Positions 26,881 to 38,080 of a stretch of 64,000 nt of DNA are shown here, in pieces. The position numbers were made by a program, and so were the translations under genes. The stretch comes from Streptococcaceae bacterium. Its GTDB lineage: Bacteria > Bacillota > Bacilli > Lactobacillales > Streptococcaceae. The stretch covers positions 48,452 to 112,451 of the forward strand of contig JAISXW010000009.1 of assembly GCA_031270325.1 (NCBI GenBank), written 5' to 3'. Each line of letters opens with the position of its first letter. The first letter of the stretch is position 1. The notes beneath the pieces are model-generated. The model saw only the letters and a program-made list of their open reading frames with translations. It searched no databases and was not told where the DNA came from.

Positions 26881-27786
26881 ATGAAAAATATCAAGTCTCA
26901 TATTTTTAAGGGTACGATTTACGCCATATTAGCCGGTGTCTTGTGGGCTTTTTCTGGTATTTTTGGTCAGATTTATTTTGAACACTTTGACGGGAATGCC
27001 ATGTGGATGACGTCATTTCGTCTGCTGGTCGCTGGGATCATCTTGCTTGTCATTTCTTTCCGTCAGAAACCTTCGGAGTTTTTCGCCATTTGGCGTGATC
27101 AAAAGAATTATCCAGAGCTGTTGAGTTATGCGGTCTTTGGTGTCTTGATGGTACAGTTGACCTTCTATGCTTGTATCCAAGTCTCAAATGTGGCAACGGC
27201 GACAGTGCTTCAATTCACGTCGCCCATCTTTATCTTGGCTTACCTCGCTATTTTTCGCCATCAAAAGCCGAATCTCAAGTCGCTTCTCTTGGTCGTGATT
27301 GCCATGGTTGGTATCTTTTTATTGATGACCCATGGGCATCTGACGACGATTAGTTTATCGCCACAAGCCTTGATTTTGGGGCTGTTATCGGCAATCGCTG
27401 TCGTCTCTTACTCGATCTTGCCCAAGCGTTTGTTGCAAACCTACGCAGTCATCAATGTCGCAGGCTGGGGCATGTTGGTCGCAGGTTGCCTGATGAATCT
27501 TGTTTACCCAGTTTGGCGGTTGGACTTTAAACTAAGCCCTGAAAGTATCTTACTGGCACTTGGGGTCGCAGTTATCGGGACAGCGATCGCCTTTATCTTG
27601 AATATGAGTGCGATTAAGTACGTCTCGCCGATCGTTGCAGCGGTCTGTGCGGCAATGGAACCGATTCTAGCGACGGTTTTCAGTATTATTTTATTTGGGA
27701 TGTCGTTTGATACCTTGAGTGGTCTCTCGATGATTGCTGTCTTGGTCAGTGTCATCTTGCTCTCATTGGAGGAAGGAAAGTCATGA
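26881..27786 (+). CDS. EamA-family (DMT superfamily) transporter
   Basis: 301 residues with about 10 membrane helices in two EamA repeats (residues 10-145 and 160-297). Each repeat carries the usual motifs, such as ILAGVLWAFSGIF at the start and MEPILATVFSIILFG near 255. The family exports or imports small metabolites such as amino acids; the substrate is unknown. It overlaps the downstream HAD gene by 4 bp. Confidence 0.85.
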   Translation: MKNIKSHIFKGTIYAILAGVLWAFSGIFGQIYFEHFDGNAMWMTSFRLLVAGIILLVISFRQKPSEFFAIWRDQKNYPELLSYAVFGVLMVQLTFYACIQVSNVATATVLQFTSPIFILAYLAIFRHQKPNLKSLLLVVIAMVGIFLLMTHGHLTTISLSPQALILGLLSAIAVVSYSILPKRLLQTYAVINVAGWGMLVAGCLMNLVYPVWRLDFKLSPESILLALGVAVIGTAIAFILNMSAIKYVSPIVAAVCAAMEPILATVFSIILFGMSFDTLSGLSMIAVLVSVILLSLEEGKS

Positions 27787-28382
27787 GTTATACGGACTAT
27801 ATTTGGGATTTAGGTGGTACTTTGCTGGATAATTATCAGACTTCGGCAACAGCCTTTGGCGCTGTCTTGGCAGAGGACTTTGGCCTTGAGGTCTCCTACG
27901 AGGCCATTTATCAGGCACTTCGCGTCTCAACTGAGTTTGCCGTGGCTCAATTTGCAGCAGATTTACCAGATTTTACAGCGATTTATAAAAAAAGGGAGTC
28001 GAAAGCTCTGAGAGATCCGGTCTTGTTTCCAGATGCAGCGCATGTTTTGGCGACGATTGTGGCAGCAGGACATCGGAACTTGATGATCTCGCACCGCAAT
28101 CATCAAGTCCTAGACATCCTTAAAGCAGCCGGAATTGCGGAGTATTTCACAGAAGTTGTGACCGCTAGTAATGGCTTTGCCAGAAAGCCAAATCCCGAAT
28201 CGATCCAATACTTATTGGCAAAATATCAGCCCCGACGGCCAGTCATGATTGGAGATCGAGCGATTGACATACTGGCAGGACAAAACGCTCATATTGAGAC
28301 GATTTATTTTGCGTCAAATGATCAGGAGACAGTCCAAGCCACCCATCACATAAAAACATTAGCCGATATTCTCACCCTATAA
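27783..28382 (+). CDS. HAD-IA family phosphatase
   Basis: 199 residues. Motif I is WDLGGTLLDN (residues 8-17), with GGT in place of the usual DGT: the second Asp, normally the acid/base, is replaced by Gly. Motif II is SHRN (about 101-104), and motif IV GDRAIDILAG (about 159-168) is intact. The Asp-to-Gly change is seen in some HAD lineages and may alter the reaction. It is coupled to the EamA gene by an ATGA overlap and followed at once by a strong hairpin. Confidence 0.8.
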   Translation: MSYTDYIWDLGGTLLDNYQTSATAFGAVLAEDFGLEVSYEAIYQALRVSTEFAVAQFAADLPDFTAIYKKRESKALRDPVLFPDAAHVLATIVAAGHRNLMISHRNHQVLDILKAAGIAEYFTEVVTASNGFARKPNPESIQYLLAKYQPRRPVMIGDRAIDILAGQNAHIETIYFASNDQETVQATHHIKTLADILTL

Positions 28383-28395
28383 AGACAGACCACTA

Positions 28396-28435
28396 AAAAG
28401 GACTTGTTGTTTTGTCTAAAACAACAAGTCCTTTT
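28396..28435. terminator. Perfect 18-bp hairpin after the HAD gene
   Basis: AAAAGGACTTGTTGTTTT and its exact complement around a GTCT loop, 13 bp after the stop, ending in TTTT. It is symmetrical, so it may act both ways. It forms the first unit of array R6. Confidence 0.8.
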
Positions 28436-28831
28436 ACCTAAAACAACAAGTCCTTTTCCGAACTACCATGATAACTTCAATAACTTCCCATGGGAACTTC
28501 GACAAACTCCCATGAGGATTTCGATAAACTCCCATGGGGATTTGGACAAACTCTCATGGGGATTTGGATAAACTCCCATGGGGATTTGGACAAACTCTCA
28601 TGGGGATTTGGATAAACTCCCATGGGAACTTCGACAAACTCTCATGGGGATTTGGATAAACTCCCATGGGAACTTCGACAAACTCCCATGGGAATTAGGA
28701 TAAACTCCCATGAGGATTTCGATAAACTCTCATGGGGATTTGGATAAACTCCCATGGGGATTTCGATAAACTCCCATGGGGATTTGGACAAACTCCCATG
28801 GGAAGTTGACCGAAAGGACAAGTCCTTTTTG
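28396..28831. repeat. 22-bp tandem array, about 19 units, mostly CCCATGGG (array R6)
   Basis: The array starts with AACAACAAGTCC units, passes through a mixed unit (ACTACCATGATA), then has about 16 units of CCCATGGG, CTCATGGG or CCCATGAG cores in a linker such as ATTTGGATAAACT or ACTTCGACAAACT. It ends with a GGACAAGTCC palindrome. All units keep 22-bp spacing, so different cores share one register. The interval 28383-28956 has no gene. Confidence 0.9.
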
Positions 28832-28944
28832 ACCAGCTCGCAAATCAAAGTGTTGTGCGTGATGGCGCATGTCTGTCGAGCGGTAGGTCGGGCATGAATT
28901 TTTGAGCAAAATATGGTACAATATGACTAATGTATCTATCATGA

Positions 28945-30918
<1,974 letters not shown>

Positions 30919-30934
30919 CTGATGACGATTATAA

Positions 30935-30967
30935 AGATGACTTCTAGCAATTAGAAGGCATCTTTTT
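30935..30967 (+). terminator. gyrB terminator
   Basis: AGATG-A-CTTCTA pairs with TAGAAG-G-CATCT around a GCAAT loop, followed by TTTTT. Confidence 0.85.
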
Positions 30968-31030
30968 ATGCGATTGAATCGCTAACTGGTATAATCAAAC
31001 TAACTAAGGCGTTTGAGAGAGGAGAAATGT

Positions 31031-32242
31031 ATGTCACAATTTGAACGGATTCATTTAATCGTGATGGATTCTGTTGGTATCGGTGCAGCACCGGATGCCC
31101 ATGAATTCTTTAATCACAATGTGACCGACAGCAAGTCTGACACACTCGGACACATTTCGGAACAGGTCAAACTTGACCTGCCACAGATGGCGGCGATCGG
31201 CTTGGGCCATATTCCACGTGAGACGGCACTTGTCGGTATTGACAAAGTCGCACAGCCGACTGGCTATGTGACCAAACTGGCAGAAGTGTCACGTGGTAAG
31301 GATACGATGACAGGTCATTGGGAAATCATGGGTTTGAATATCCAGACACCTTTTCGTGTCTTTCCTGATGGCTATCCAGAAGACTTGCTTGAAAAAATCG
31401 AAGCATTCTCTGGGCGAAAAGTGATCCGTGAAGCCAATCGGCCATACTCTGGGACGGCTGTCATTGAGTACTTTGGCGCACGTCAACTGGCAACAGGCGA
31501 GTTGATTATTTACACGTCAGCTGATCCGGTCTTGCAAATTGCTGCCCATGAGGACGTCATCCCACTTGAGGAGCTGTATCAAATCTGTGACTATGTGCGC
31601 TCAATCACTCTGGATGACCCGTATATGATTGGTCGGATTATCGCGCGACCTTATATCGGCAGATCGGGGCAATTTACCCGAACAGCTGGTCGGCATGACT
31701 ATGCCTTGTCACCCTTTGGCCATACCGTGCTCGATAGCCTCAGCGAAACAGGTCTTGCAGTTTATGCGGTTGGCAAGATTAATGATATTTTCAATGGCGT
31801 TGGCATCACGCATGATCAGGGGCATACGGCTGACAATATGGCAGGCGTTGACAAATTACTTGAGACCTTAGCCTTGCCTGAGTTTGATCGGGGGCTATCC
31901 TTTACGAATCTAGTTGACTTTGATGCGCTTTACGGTCACAGACGTGATGTTGCTGGTTACGGTGCGGCACTCAATGACTTTGATGCCCGTTTGCCAGAAA
32001 TTTACCAAGCCATGAAAGCCAATGACCTGTTGTTGATTACGGCTGACCACGGTAATGATCCTACCTATCCGGGAACAGATCACACCCGTGAGTATGTGCC
32101 TTTATTGGCTTTTAGCAAACAGTTTGCGGGCAATGGGGTCTTGCCGATCGGCCACTTTTCCGATATTTCAGCAACCATTGCTGAAAACTTTGGCCTAGCA
32201 GCGACCGAAAACGGCCACTCATTTTTAGGAGGGTTAAAATAA
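31031..32242 (+). CDS. deoB: Phosphopentomutase
   Basis: 403 residues from the ATG at 31031, which has AGGAG 8-9 nt upstream; the frame extends 18 bp further without a better start. It interconverts (deoxy)ribose-1-phosphate and 5-phosphate. The metal motif [12 protein letters not shown] (about 12-23) and ADHGNDPT (about 336-343) are those of the alkaline-phosphatase-like DeoB family. It is followed by punA after 1 bp, so released pentose-1-phosphate is handled in the same operon. Confidence 0.95.
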   Translation: MSQFERIHLIVMDSVGIGAAPDAHEFFNHNVTDSKSDTLGHISEQVKLDLPQMAAIGLGHIPRETALVGIDKVAQPTGYVTKLAEVSRGKDTMTGHWEIMGLNIQTPFRVFPDGYPEDLLEKIEAFSGRKVIREANRPYSGTAVIEYFGARQLATGELIIYTSADPVLQIAAHEDVIPLEELYQICDYVRSITLDDPYMIGRIIARPYIGRSGQFTRTAGRHDYALSPFGHTVLDSLSETGLAVYAVGKINDIFNGVGITHDQGHTADNMAGVDKLLETLALPEFDRGLSFTNLVDFDALYGHRRDVAGYGAALNDFDARLPEIYQAMKANDLLLITADHGNDPTYPGTDHTREYVPLLAFSKQFAGNGVLPIGHFSDISATIAENFGLAATENGHSFLGGLK

Positions 32243-32243
32243 G

Positions 32244-33053
32244 ATGACACTGATCGATAAAATCAAAGAGACAGCTCAGTTCTTGCAAGCACGTGGCGTA
32301 GGTCAAGTCGATTTCGGCTTGATTTTAGGCTCAGGTTTGGGAGAATTAGCAGATGAGATCACAAATGCGATTCAGATTGACTATGCCGACATCCCAAATT
32401 GGGGGCGTTCAACAGTCGTTGGCCATGCGGGCAAGTTGGTTTATGGGACATTAGCAGGCAAGCAAGTCTTGGCGCTGCAAGGTCGCTTTCACTTTTATGA
32501 AGGCAATTCACTAGAAGTCGTGACTTTCCCAGTGCGTGTCATGGCGGAACTCAAGGCAACAGGGTTGATCGTCACTAATGCCGCAGGCGGTGTCACTTAT
32601 GGCCCCGGCACACTCATGTTGATTACGGACCATCTCAATTTTACAGGACAAAATCCACTAATTGGTCAAAACCTTGAGACCTATGGCCCGCGTTTCCCAG
32701 ATATGAGCCATGCCTATGATCCGGCCTATCAAGCCAAAGCACATGCAGTCGCTCAAGCTGCCGGTATCGCCCTAGCAGAAGGTGTTTATATGGGCTTCAC
32801 AGGCCCAACCTACGAAACGCCAGCAGAGATTCGCTTTGCTGAAACAATCGGTGCGGACGCTGTCGGCATGTCAACAGTACCAGAGGTGATCATCGCCGTT
32901 CATTCTGGACTGCGAGTTTTGGGCTTTTCTGCCATCACCAATCACGCCACAGGAAAACAAGCTGAGCTTAATCATGCTGAAGTTGTGAAAGTGACGACAC
33001 AGATCAAAGACAACTTCAAAACCCTAGTCAAATCAACCTTGGCGGAGTTGTGA
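32244..33053 (+). CDS. punA: Purine-nucleoside phosphorylase
   Basis: 269 residues of the trimeric PNP type. Phosphate-binding GSGLGEL (about 29-35), the VGHAGKL segment (about 58-64) and the base-site NAAGGV (about 113-118) are visible. It cleaves (deoxy)inosine or guanosine to base and pentose-1-phosphate. It forms an operon with deoB; bases could also come through the permease at 3.0 kb. Confidence 0.95.
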   Translation: MTLIDKIKETAQFLQARGVGQVDFGLILGSGLGELADEITNAIQIDYADIPNWGRSTVVGHAGKLVYGTLAGKQVLALQGRFHFYEGNSLEVVTFPVRVMAELKATGLIVTNAAGGVTYGPGTLMLITDHLNFTGQNPLIGQNLETYGPRFPDMSHAYDPAYQAKAHAVAQAAGIALAEGVYMGFTGPTYETPAEIRFAETIGADAVGMSTVPEVIIAVHSGLRVLGFSAITNHATGKQAELNHAEVVKVTTQIKDNFKTLVKSTLAEL

Positions 33054-33080
33054 CTGATGTCAGGAACAAAGAAAGAAATC

Positions 33081-33116
33081 ATCCTGTCGTGCCTTTAAGC
33101 ATGACAGGATTTTTTT
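33081..33116 (+). terminator. deoB-punA terminator
   Basis: TCCTGTCGTGC pairs with GCATGACAGGA (one G-U) around CTTTAA, followed by seven T. Confidence 0.88.
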
Positions 33117-33118
33117 CG

Positions 33119-33357
33119 CTTAGAGAGCGAAAAAAATTTTAGACTTAGTGCAAAAAAATTTGACACTGATAGCGGAATTTTTTTACACTCATAGCGAAAA
33201 TTTTTGACACTGATAGCGGAATTTTTTTACACTGATAGCGAAAAAATTTGACACTGATAGCGGAATTTTTTTACACTGATAGCGAAAATTTTTGACACTG
33301 ATAGCGGATTTTTTTCACACTGATAGCGAAAAAAATTCACACTGTGTGTCAAAAGTT
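33119..33357. repeat. 22-bp tandem array, about 11 units (array R7)
   Basis: Units such as ACACTGATAGCGGAATTTTT plus TT, alternating with ACACTGATAGCGAAAATTTT plus TG. The period is 22 bp. The first units (AGACTTAGTGC) and the last (ACACTGTGTGTC) resemble array R1, and the middle core equals the first R1 units, so R1 and R7 exchanged sequence or share origin. It starts at the end of the punA terminator. The remaining 33358-33576 holds the gltB promoter and leader. Confidence 0.88.
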
Positions 33358-33500
33358 ATGCTAGCCTATTAAGATTGGTGGGCTAGGTGGGGCGGCTGGG
33401 GCTGACAGTGTTGGGAGGGAGAGTGGCAAACCTAGCCTTGCTAAATGTCAAAGATAATGAATTTTCTGATAATTCACTTGTTTTTTAGTCCGCTTTCTGA

Positions 33501-33576
33501 TAAAATGAAACTATATCTTTTGTCGAAAACCCTTGAAGCAAATGGTTTTTGACATGATCTGTGAGAGGATGAAGGA
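33501..33576 (+). promoter_or_regulatory. gltB promoter and leader hairpin
   Basis: TAAAAT at 33501-33506 is a likely -10. GTCGAAAACC (33522-33531) pairs with GGTTTTTGAC (33544-33553) with one mismatch in a short leader before the GGATGAAGGA ribosome site. Confidence 0.45.
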
Positions 33577-36500
33577 ATGAATAAATTACAAGCAAAACAG
33601 CTGACACTGTGGGACCAATCATTTGAGTCTGACGCCTGTGGCATGGGCTTTATTGCCCAAATCGATGGCAAACCGACACATGAGTTAGTTGATTATGCGA
33701 TGACGATTTTAGAACGGATGAACCATCGGGGTGGGACAGGTGCTGAACCTGATACAGGTGATGGTGCAGGGGCGCTTTTTGCCATGCCTCATGCCTTTTT
33801 TGCTAAAGTCGCGGCTGAACAAACGGTTAAGCTGCCCCAACAAGGGGACTATGCCGTTGGTCAATTTTTCTTACCCAAAGAAGCTGATAAAAAAGCTGCC
33901 CTTTGCCAGTCGATCACGACTGAAATTCAAGCGGATGGCTATCAAATCCTCATGTCCCGTGATGTCCCGTTCAACTTTGATAATTGTGGTCCGGGTGCGC
34001 AAGCAATTATGCCGTCATTTGTCCAATTTATCATTGCTAAACCTGCCGATAGTCAGAGCGGGCGTGACTTTGAGGATCGCTTGTATCGCTTGCGGCGGAA
34101 ACTAGAAAAGACCTTTGCGACATCTGAGATGTTCATTTGCTCTTTGTCCAGCAAAACAATTGTTTACAAAGGTATGCTCCATGCCTTTCAAGTTCGGCTC
34201 TTTTATCCGGACTTATCCGACCCAGACTTTAAATCGACGATTGCCTTGACGCACTCGCGTTTTTCAACGAATACTTTTCCATCATGGGATCGGGCGCAAC
34301 CTTTCCGTTACCTTGCACACAATGGTGAAATCAATACCTTGCGTGGTGCAGAAAACTGGATGACCTCGCACAAGATTGAGATATATAATGAAGAAAACTC
34401 TGATTCGGCGAAACTTGAGAACTGCATGGAGTACCTCTATCGCAATGGTCGCGACATGTCTCATGCCCTTTTGATGATGATTCCAGAGGCTTGGGGAGAA
34501 GAAGCGGGCTTGTCGCCAGAGTTGACCTCATTTTATGAGTATAGTTCCTCCTTTATGGCGCCGTGGGATGGCCCAGCAGCTTTAGTCTTTACAGATGGCG
34601 ATACAGTCGGCGCACGTCTTGACCGAAATGGGCTGCGCCCGAGCCGTTATAGCATTACCAAAGATAATTTTATCGTCTGTTCATCAGAGTCTGGGGTCGT
34701 GGACTTTGAACCGAGTCGCGTTGTTGAAAAGGGCGTGCTCGGCCCTGGTAATATGATGCTGGTCGATACCGTTAATGGTAAGATTCTACGCAATGAAGAA
34801 GTCAAGAAACGCTATGCGGCGCAGTTTCCTTATGACAAATGGTTAGCCAAAAACTTACGCCATATCAATGAGATGACTGAACAAGCGCACTTTGACCCGA
34901 TTTCTGAAGCTGAGCGTCAGACCATGCACAAATTGTTTGGCTACACTGAAGAAGTCATCAGAACAGTAATTGTGCCGATGGCTGAGAAAGGGCAAGAGCC
35001 TGTGATTGCCATGGGCTATGACAGCCCACTTGCTGTCTTGTCGCAAAAAAATCAATCACTCTTTACTTATTTCAAGCAACAGTTTGCCCAAGTGACCAAT
35101 CCACCGATTGATGCCATTCGTGAAAAGATTGTGGTCGGGACAGAAGTTTATCTCGGTCGTGACGGTGATTTACGTGTCGACAATGAGACAAACTGTGTCA
35201 AACTGAAATTAGACAGTCCTGTTTTAACCACGGCTGATTTTGAAAAGATCGCCTTTGTTAAGGATAAAAAACATCGCTCGCAAATGATTTCGACCCTCTA
35301 TGATGTGACTAAAGACACGCCGAATCGACTGGAACACGCTTTGATCGATATGTTTAAAGTAGCAGAAGCAGCGGTTGATAAGGGGGCTAGTATTATCATC
35401 CTCAGTGATCGGGCGCAAGCGGCAGGTATGATGCCGATGCCGATTCTCTTGGCAACATCAGGCTTCTATAATTATATGGTAGAAAAAGGCAAGGGCAGCC
35501 AATTTTCGATCGTTGTCGATACTGCCGAAGTCAATGAAGTCCATCATTTTGCAACGATTATTGGGTATGGTGCCAGTGCCATTCATCCCTATGGTGCTTA
35601 TGAAACACTGAAAGATTATCACTTATCTGATCGGGCTGAGACCTTCCGTCAAGCTGCTGAAAAAGGGATCATCAAAGTCATGAGCCGAATGGGCATTTCA
35701 ACGATTTCAGGTTATAAAGGGGCACAGCTCTTTGAAGCGGTTGGCCTCTCCAATGCGGTTGTTGATAAATATTTCCGTGGCACTGTGACACGGATCGGCG
35801 GTTTGAGCTTGAAACAAATCGAAGCAGAATATTTGGAACGTTATGAATTTGCTTACGGTCATCGGAGTCATGAGACCTTGCCATCAGGTGGTGCTTATCA
35901 ATTCAAAGCAGACGGCGAACATCATATCTTTAATCCCCTGACCATTTACAATTTCCAAAAAGCAATTCGTCAAGGGGATTATGACCTCTATAAGACTTAC
36001 TCGGATGAGTTGGCAAAAGAGGCAGATGAGACACCTTCAAACCTCCGGCATATTTGGGAATTTGATCAAAAACGGGTCGCCGTTGCTCTCTCAGAAGTTG
36101 AACCTGTCGATAATATCGTCAAACGCTTTAAGGTTGGTGCCATGAGTTTTGGTTCCTTGTCAAAAGAAGCTCACGAAACGATTGCCCAAGCGATGAATGC
36201 AATTGGCGGCAAGTCCAACTCTGGTGAGGGAGGTGAGAACCGCGCCCGTTATCGCCGACAAGCAGACGGTCGCAATCTCAACTCTAAGATTAAGCAAGTG
36301 GCATCCGGTCGTTTCGGTGTGAATGCGGAATATCTGATGAGTGCGGAAGAACTTCAAATCAAACTTGCGCAGGGCGCTAAGCCAGGGGAAGGTGGCCAGT
36401 TGCCAGGTGGGAAAGCATTCCCGTGGGTAGCAGAAATCCGCGGCTCAACACCTGGTGTGACGCTGATTTCGCCACCACCTCATCATGACATCTATTCGAT

Positions 36501-38079
36501 TGAAGATTTGGCACAATTGATTTATGACCTCAAAGCCATCAATCCCTATGCCAAAATCAATGTCAAACTCGTGTCGTCAACGGGTGTTGGGACAATCGCA
36601 ACAGGTTGTGTCAAGGCGGGTGCAGATAAGGTCGTCATCTCAGGCTATGATGGCGGGACAGGTGCGTCACCACGTAATTCGGCAAGGGATGCTGGCTTGC
36701 CGTGGGAAATGGGACTTGCCGAAGCGCATCAGACCTTGACGATGAACAACCTACGCCAACGGATGACCTTGGAAACAGATGGTAAATTGATGACGGGTCG
36801 TGATGTGGCAGTTGCAGCACTTCTTGGTGCAGAAGAATATTCCTTTGCCTCGCTTGCTTTAGTCGCGATTGGTTGTGTGATGATGCGTGTTTGTTCTTTG
36901 AATACCTGTCCGGTCGGTGTTGCGACACAAAACCCAGAACTTCGGGCGCACTTTGCTGGCAAACCAGAACACGTCGTGAATGCAATGACTTTCTTAGCTC
37001 AAGAACTCCGCGAAATCATGGCAGAACTTGGCTTTAGGTCAGTCGACGAGATGATTGGTCATGCCGAAGTCTTGCAACCTAAGTTTATTGCCAAAGGGAA
37101 AGCCAAGTCTCTTGATTTCAGTCGCATTATCGGCTCAACGATGCCGATTGAACGGAAAGTCGTCGATCCTTTTATCGAAGAACGGCAGTGGCAAGAACTT
37201 GATGGCTTTGCCCAAGCTGCGATTGATAGTGGCACAGGCGTGACGGTCAAGGCAAAAATTAACAATGTCACACGGACTGCTGGTGCCAGAATGGCAGGCT
37301 GGATTGCTGAGCGTTATGGGAACTATCAACTGGCGCCGGGCTTGCTCAAATATGAATATACAGGGATTGCGGGTCAATCCTTTGCATCGTTTGCGACACA
37401 GGGCATGGAGATTACCTTGATTGGGGAAGCCAATGATTACATCGCCAAGTCCTTATCGGGCGGTCGTGTCATCGTTAAACCACCGGTTGATGCTGGCTTT
37501 AATGTCGAAGCATCACCAATCGTCGGGAATGTGTCCTTGTTCGGTGCGGTCCGTGGTGAAGCCTACTTCCGCGGTCGTGCAGGCGAACGGTTCTGCGTCA
37601 GAAACTCAGGCGCTAAAGTCGTTGTTGAAGGTGTCGGCGAACACGGTTGTGAGTATATGACAGGTGGTTTAGCTGTGATTCTCGGGAGCACAGGTCAAAA
37701 CTTCGCTGCCGGTATGAGTGGTGGTGTGGCTTATGTTTACGATGCTAAAGGTGACTTTGCCAGCAAGGTCAATATGGAAATGGTTGACCTCTACCGTCTT
37801 GGTCAGACACGTGGCGATGAAGTCCTGAAAGAAATGGTAGAAAACCATGCAGCCTATACAGGGTCTGAAAAAGCTAAAGCCTTGCTAGCTGATTGGGAGA
37901 ATAGCTTGGATAAATTTGTCAAAGTCTATCCAAGAGAATTCCACGAGATTAAAGAAATCGAGCATCGTCTGTCAGAAACTGGCTTGACAGGTGCAGAACT
38001 CGAGATGGCAACATTTGAAAAAGCGATGAGTACTCCTGCTGAGGAAAAAGCTGAATTAATTAAAGTAGGAGGCAACTAA
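33577..38079 (+). CDS. gltB: Glutamate synthase (NADPH/ferredoxin type), large subunit
   Basis: 1500 residues. The predicted mature protein begins with the N-terminal nucleophile Cys21 (ACGMGF) after a short propeptide, in a class II amidotransferase domain (about 21-430). Central and FMN-binding (beta/alpha)8 domains follow (about 470-1200) with GGKSNSGEGGE and the 3Fe-4S Cys cluster around residues 1100-1113 (CxxxxxCxxxxC). The C-terminal GxxGxxxG beta-helix is at about 1230-1480. It makes two glutamates from glutamine and 2-oxoglutarate. gltD follows after 1 bp. Length is normal for bacteria. Confidence 0.95.
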   Translation: MNKLQAKQLTLWDQSFESDACGMGFIAQIDGKPTHELVDYAMTILERMNHRGGTGAEPDTGDGAGALFAMPHAFFAKVAAEQTVKLPQQGDYAVGQFFLPKEADKKAALCQSITTEIQADGYQILMSRDVPFNFDNCGPGAQAIMPSFVQFIIAKPADSQSGRDFEDRLYRLRRKLEKTFATSEMFICSLSSKTIVYKGMLHAFQVRLFYPDLSDPDFKSTIALTHSRFSTNTFPSWDRAQPFRYLAHNGEINTLRGAENWMTSHKIEIYNEENSDSAKLENCMEYLYRNGRDMSHALLMMIPEAWGEEAGLSPELTSFYEYSSSFMAPWDGPAALVFTDGDTVGARLDRNGLRPSRYSITKDNFIVCSSESGVVDFEPSRVVEKGVLGPGNMMLVDTVNGKILRNEEVKKRYAAQFPYDKWLAKNLRHINEMTEQAHFDPISEAERQTMHKLFGYTEEVIRTVIVPMAEKGQEPVIAMGYDSPLAVLSQKNQSLFTYFKQQFAQVTNPPIDAIREKIVVGTEVYLGRDGDLRVDNETNCVKLKLDSPVLTTADFEKIAFVKDKKHRSQMISTLYDVTKDTPNRLEHALIDMFKVAEAAVDKGASIIILSDRAQAAGMMPMPILLATSGFYNYMVEKGKGSQFSIVVDTAEVNEVHHFATIIGYGASAIHPYGAYETLKDYHLSDRAETFRQAAEKGIIKVMSRMGISTISGYKGAQLFEAVGLSNAVVDKYFRGTVTRIGGLSLKQIEAEYLERYEFAYGHRSHETLPSGGAYQFKADGEHHIFNPLTIYNFQKAIRQGDYDLYKTYSDELAKEADETPSNLRHIWEFDQKRVAVALSEVEPVDNIVKRFKVGAMSFGSLSKEAHETIAQAMNAIGGKSNSGEGGENRARYRRQADGRNLNSKIKQVASGRFGVNAEYLMSAEELQIKLAQGAKPGEGGQLPGGKAFPWVAEIRGSTPGVTLISPPPHHDIYSIEDLAQLIYDLKAINPYAKINVKLVSSTGVGTIATGCVKAGADKVVISGYDGGTGASPRNSARDAGLPWEMGLAEAHQTLTMNNLRQRMTLETDGKLMTGRDVAVAALLGAEEYSFASLALVAIGCVMMRVCSLNTCPVGVATQNPELRAHFAGKPEHVVNAMTFLAQELREIMAELGFRSVDEMIGHAEVLQPKFIAKGKAKSLDFSRIIGSTMPIERKVVDPFIEERQWQELDGFAQAAIDSGTGVTVKAKINNVTRTAGARMAGWIAERYGNYQLAPGLLKYEYTGIAGQSFASFATQGMEITLIGEANDYIAKSLSGGRVIVKPPVDAGFNVEASPIVGNVSLFGAVRGEAYFRGRAGERFCVRNSGAKVVVEGVGEHGCEYMTGGLAVILGSTGQNFAAGMSGGVAYVYDAKGDFASKVNMEMVDLYRLGQTRGDEVLKEMVENHAAYTGSEKAKALLADWENSLDKFVKVYPREFHEIKEIEHRLSETGLTGAELEMATFEKAMSTPAEEKAELIKVGGN

Positions 38080-38080
38080 A

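Noticed and set aside
28396..28831. CRISPR array or iteron-type replication origin
   Set aside because: No unique spacers, no cas or initiator gene next to it; similar arrays occur at many intergenic sites.
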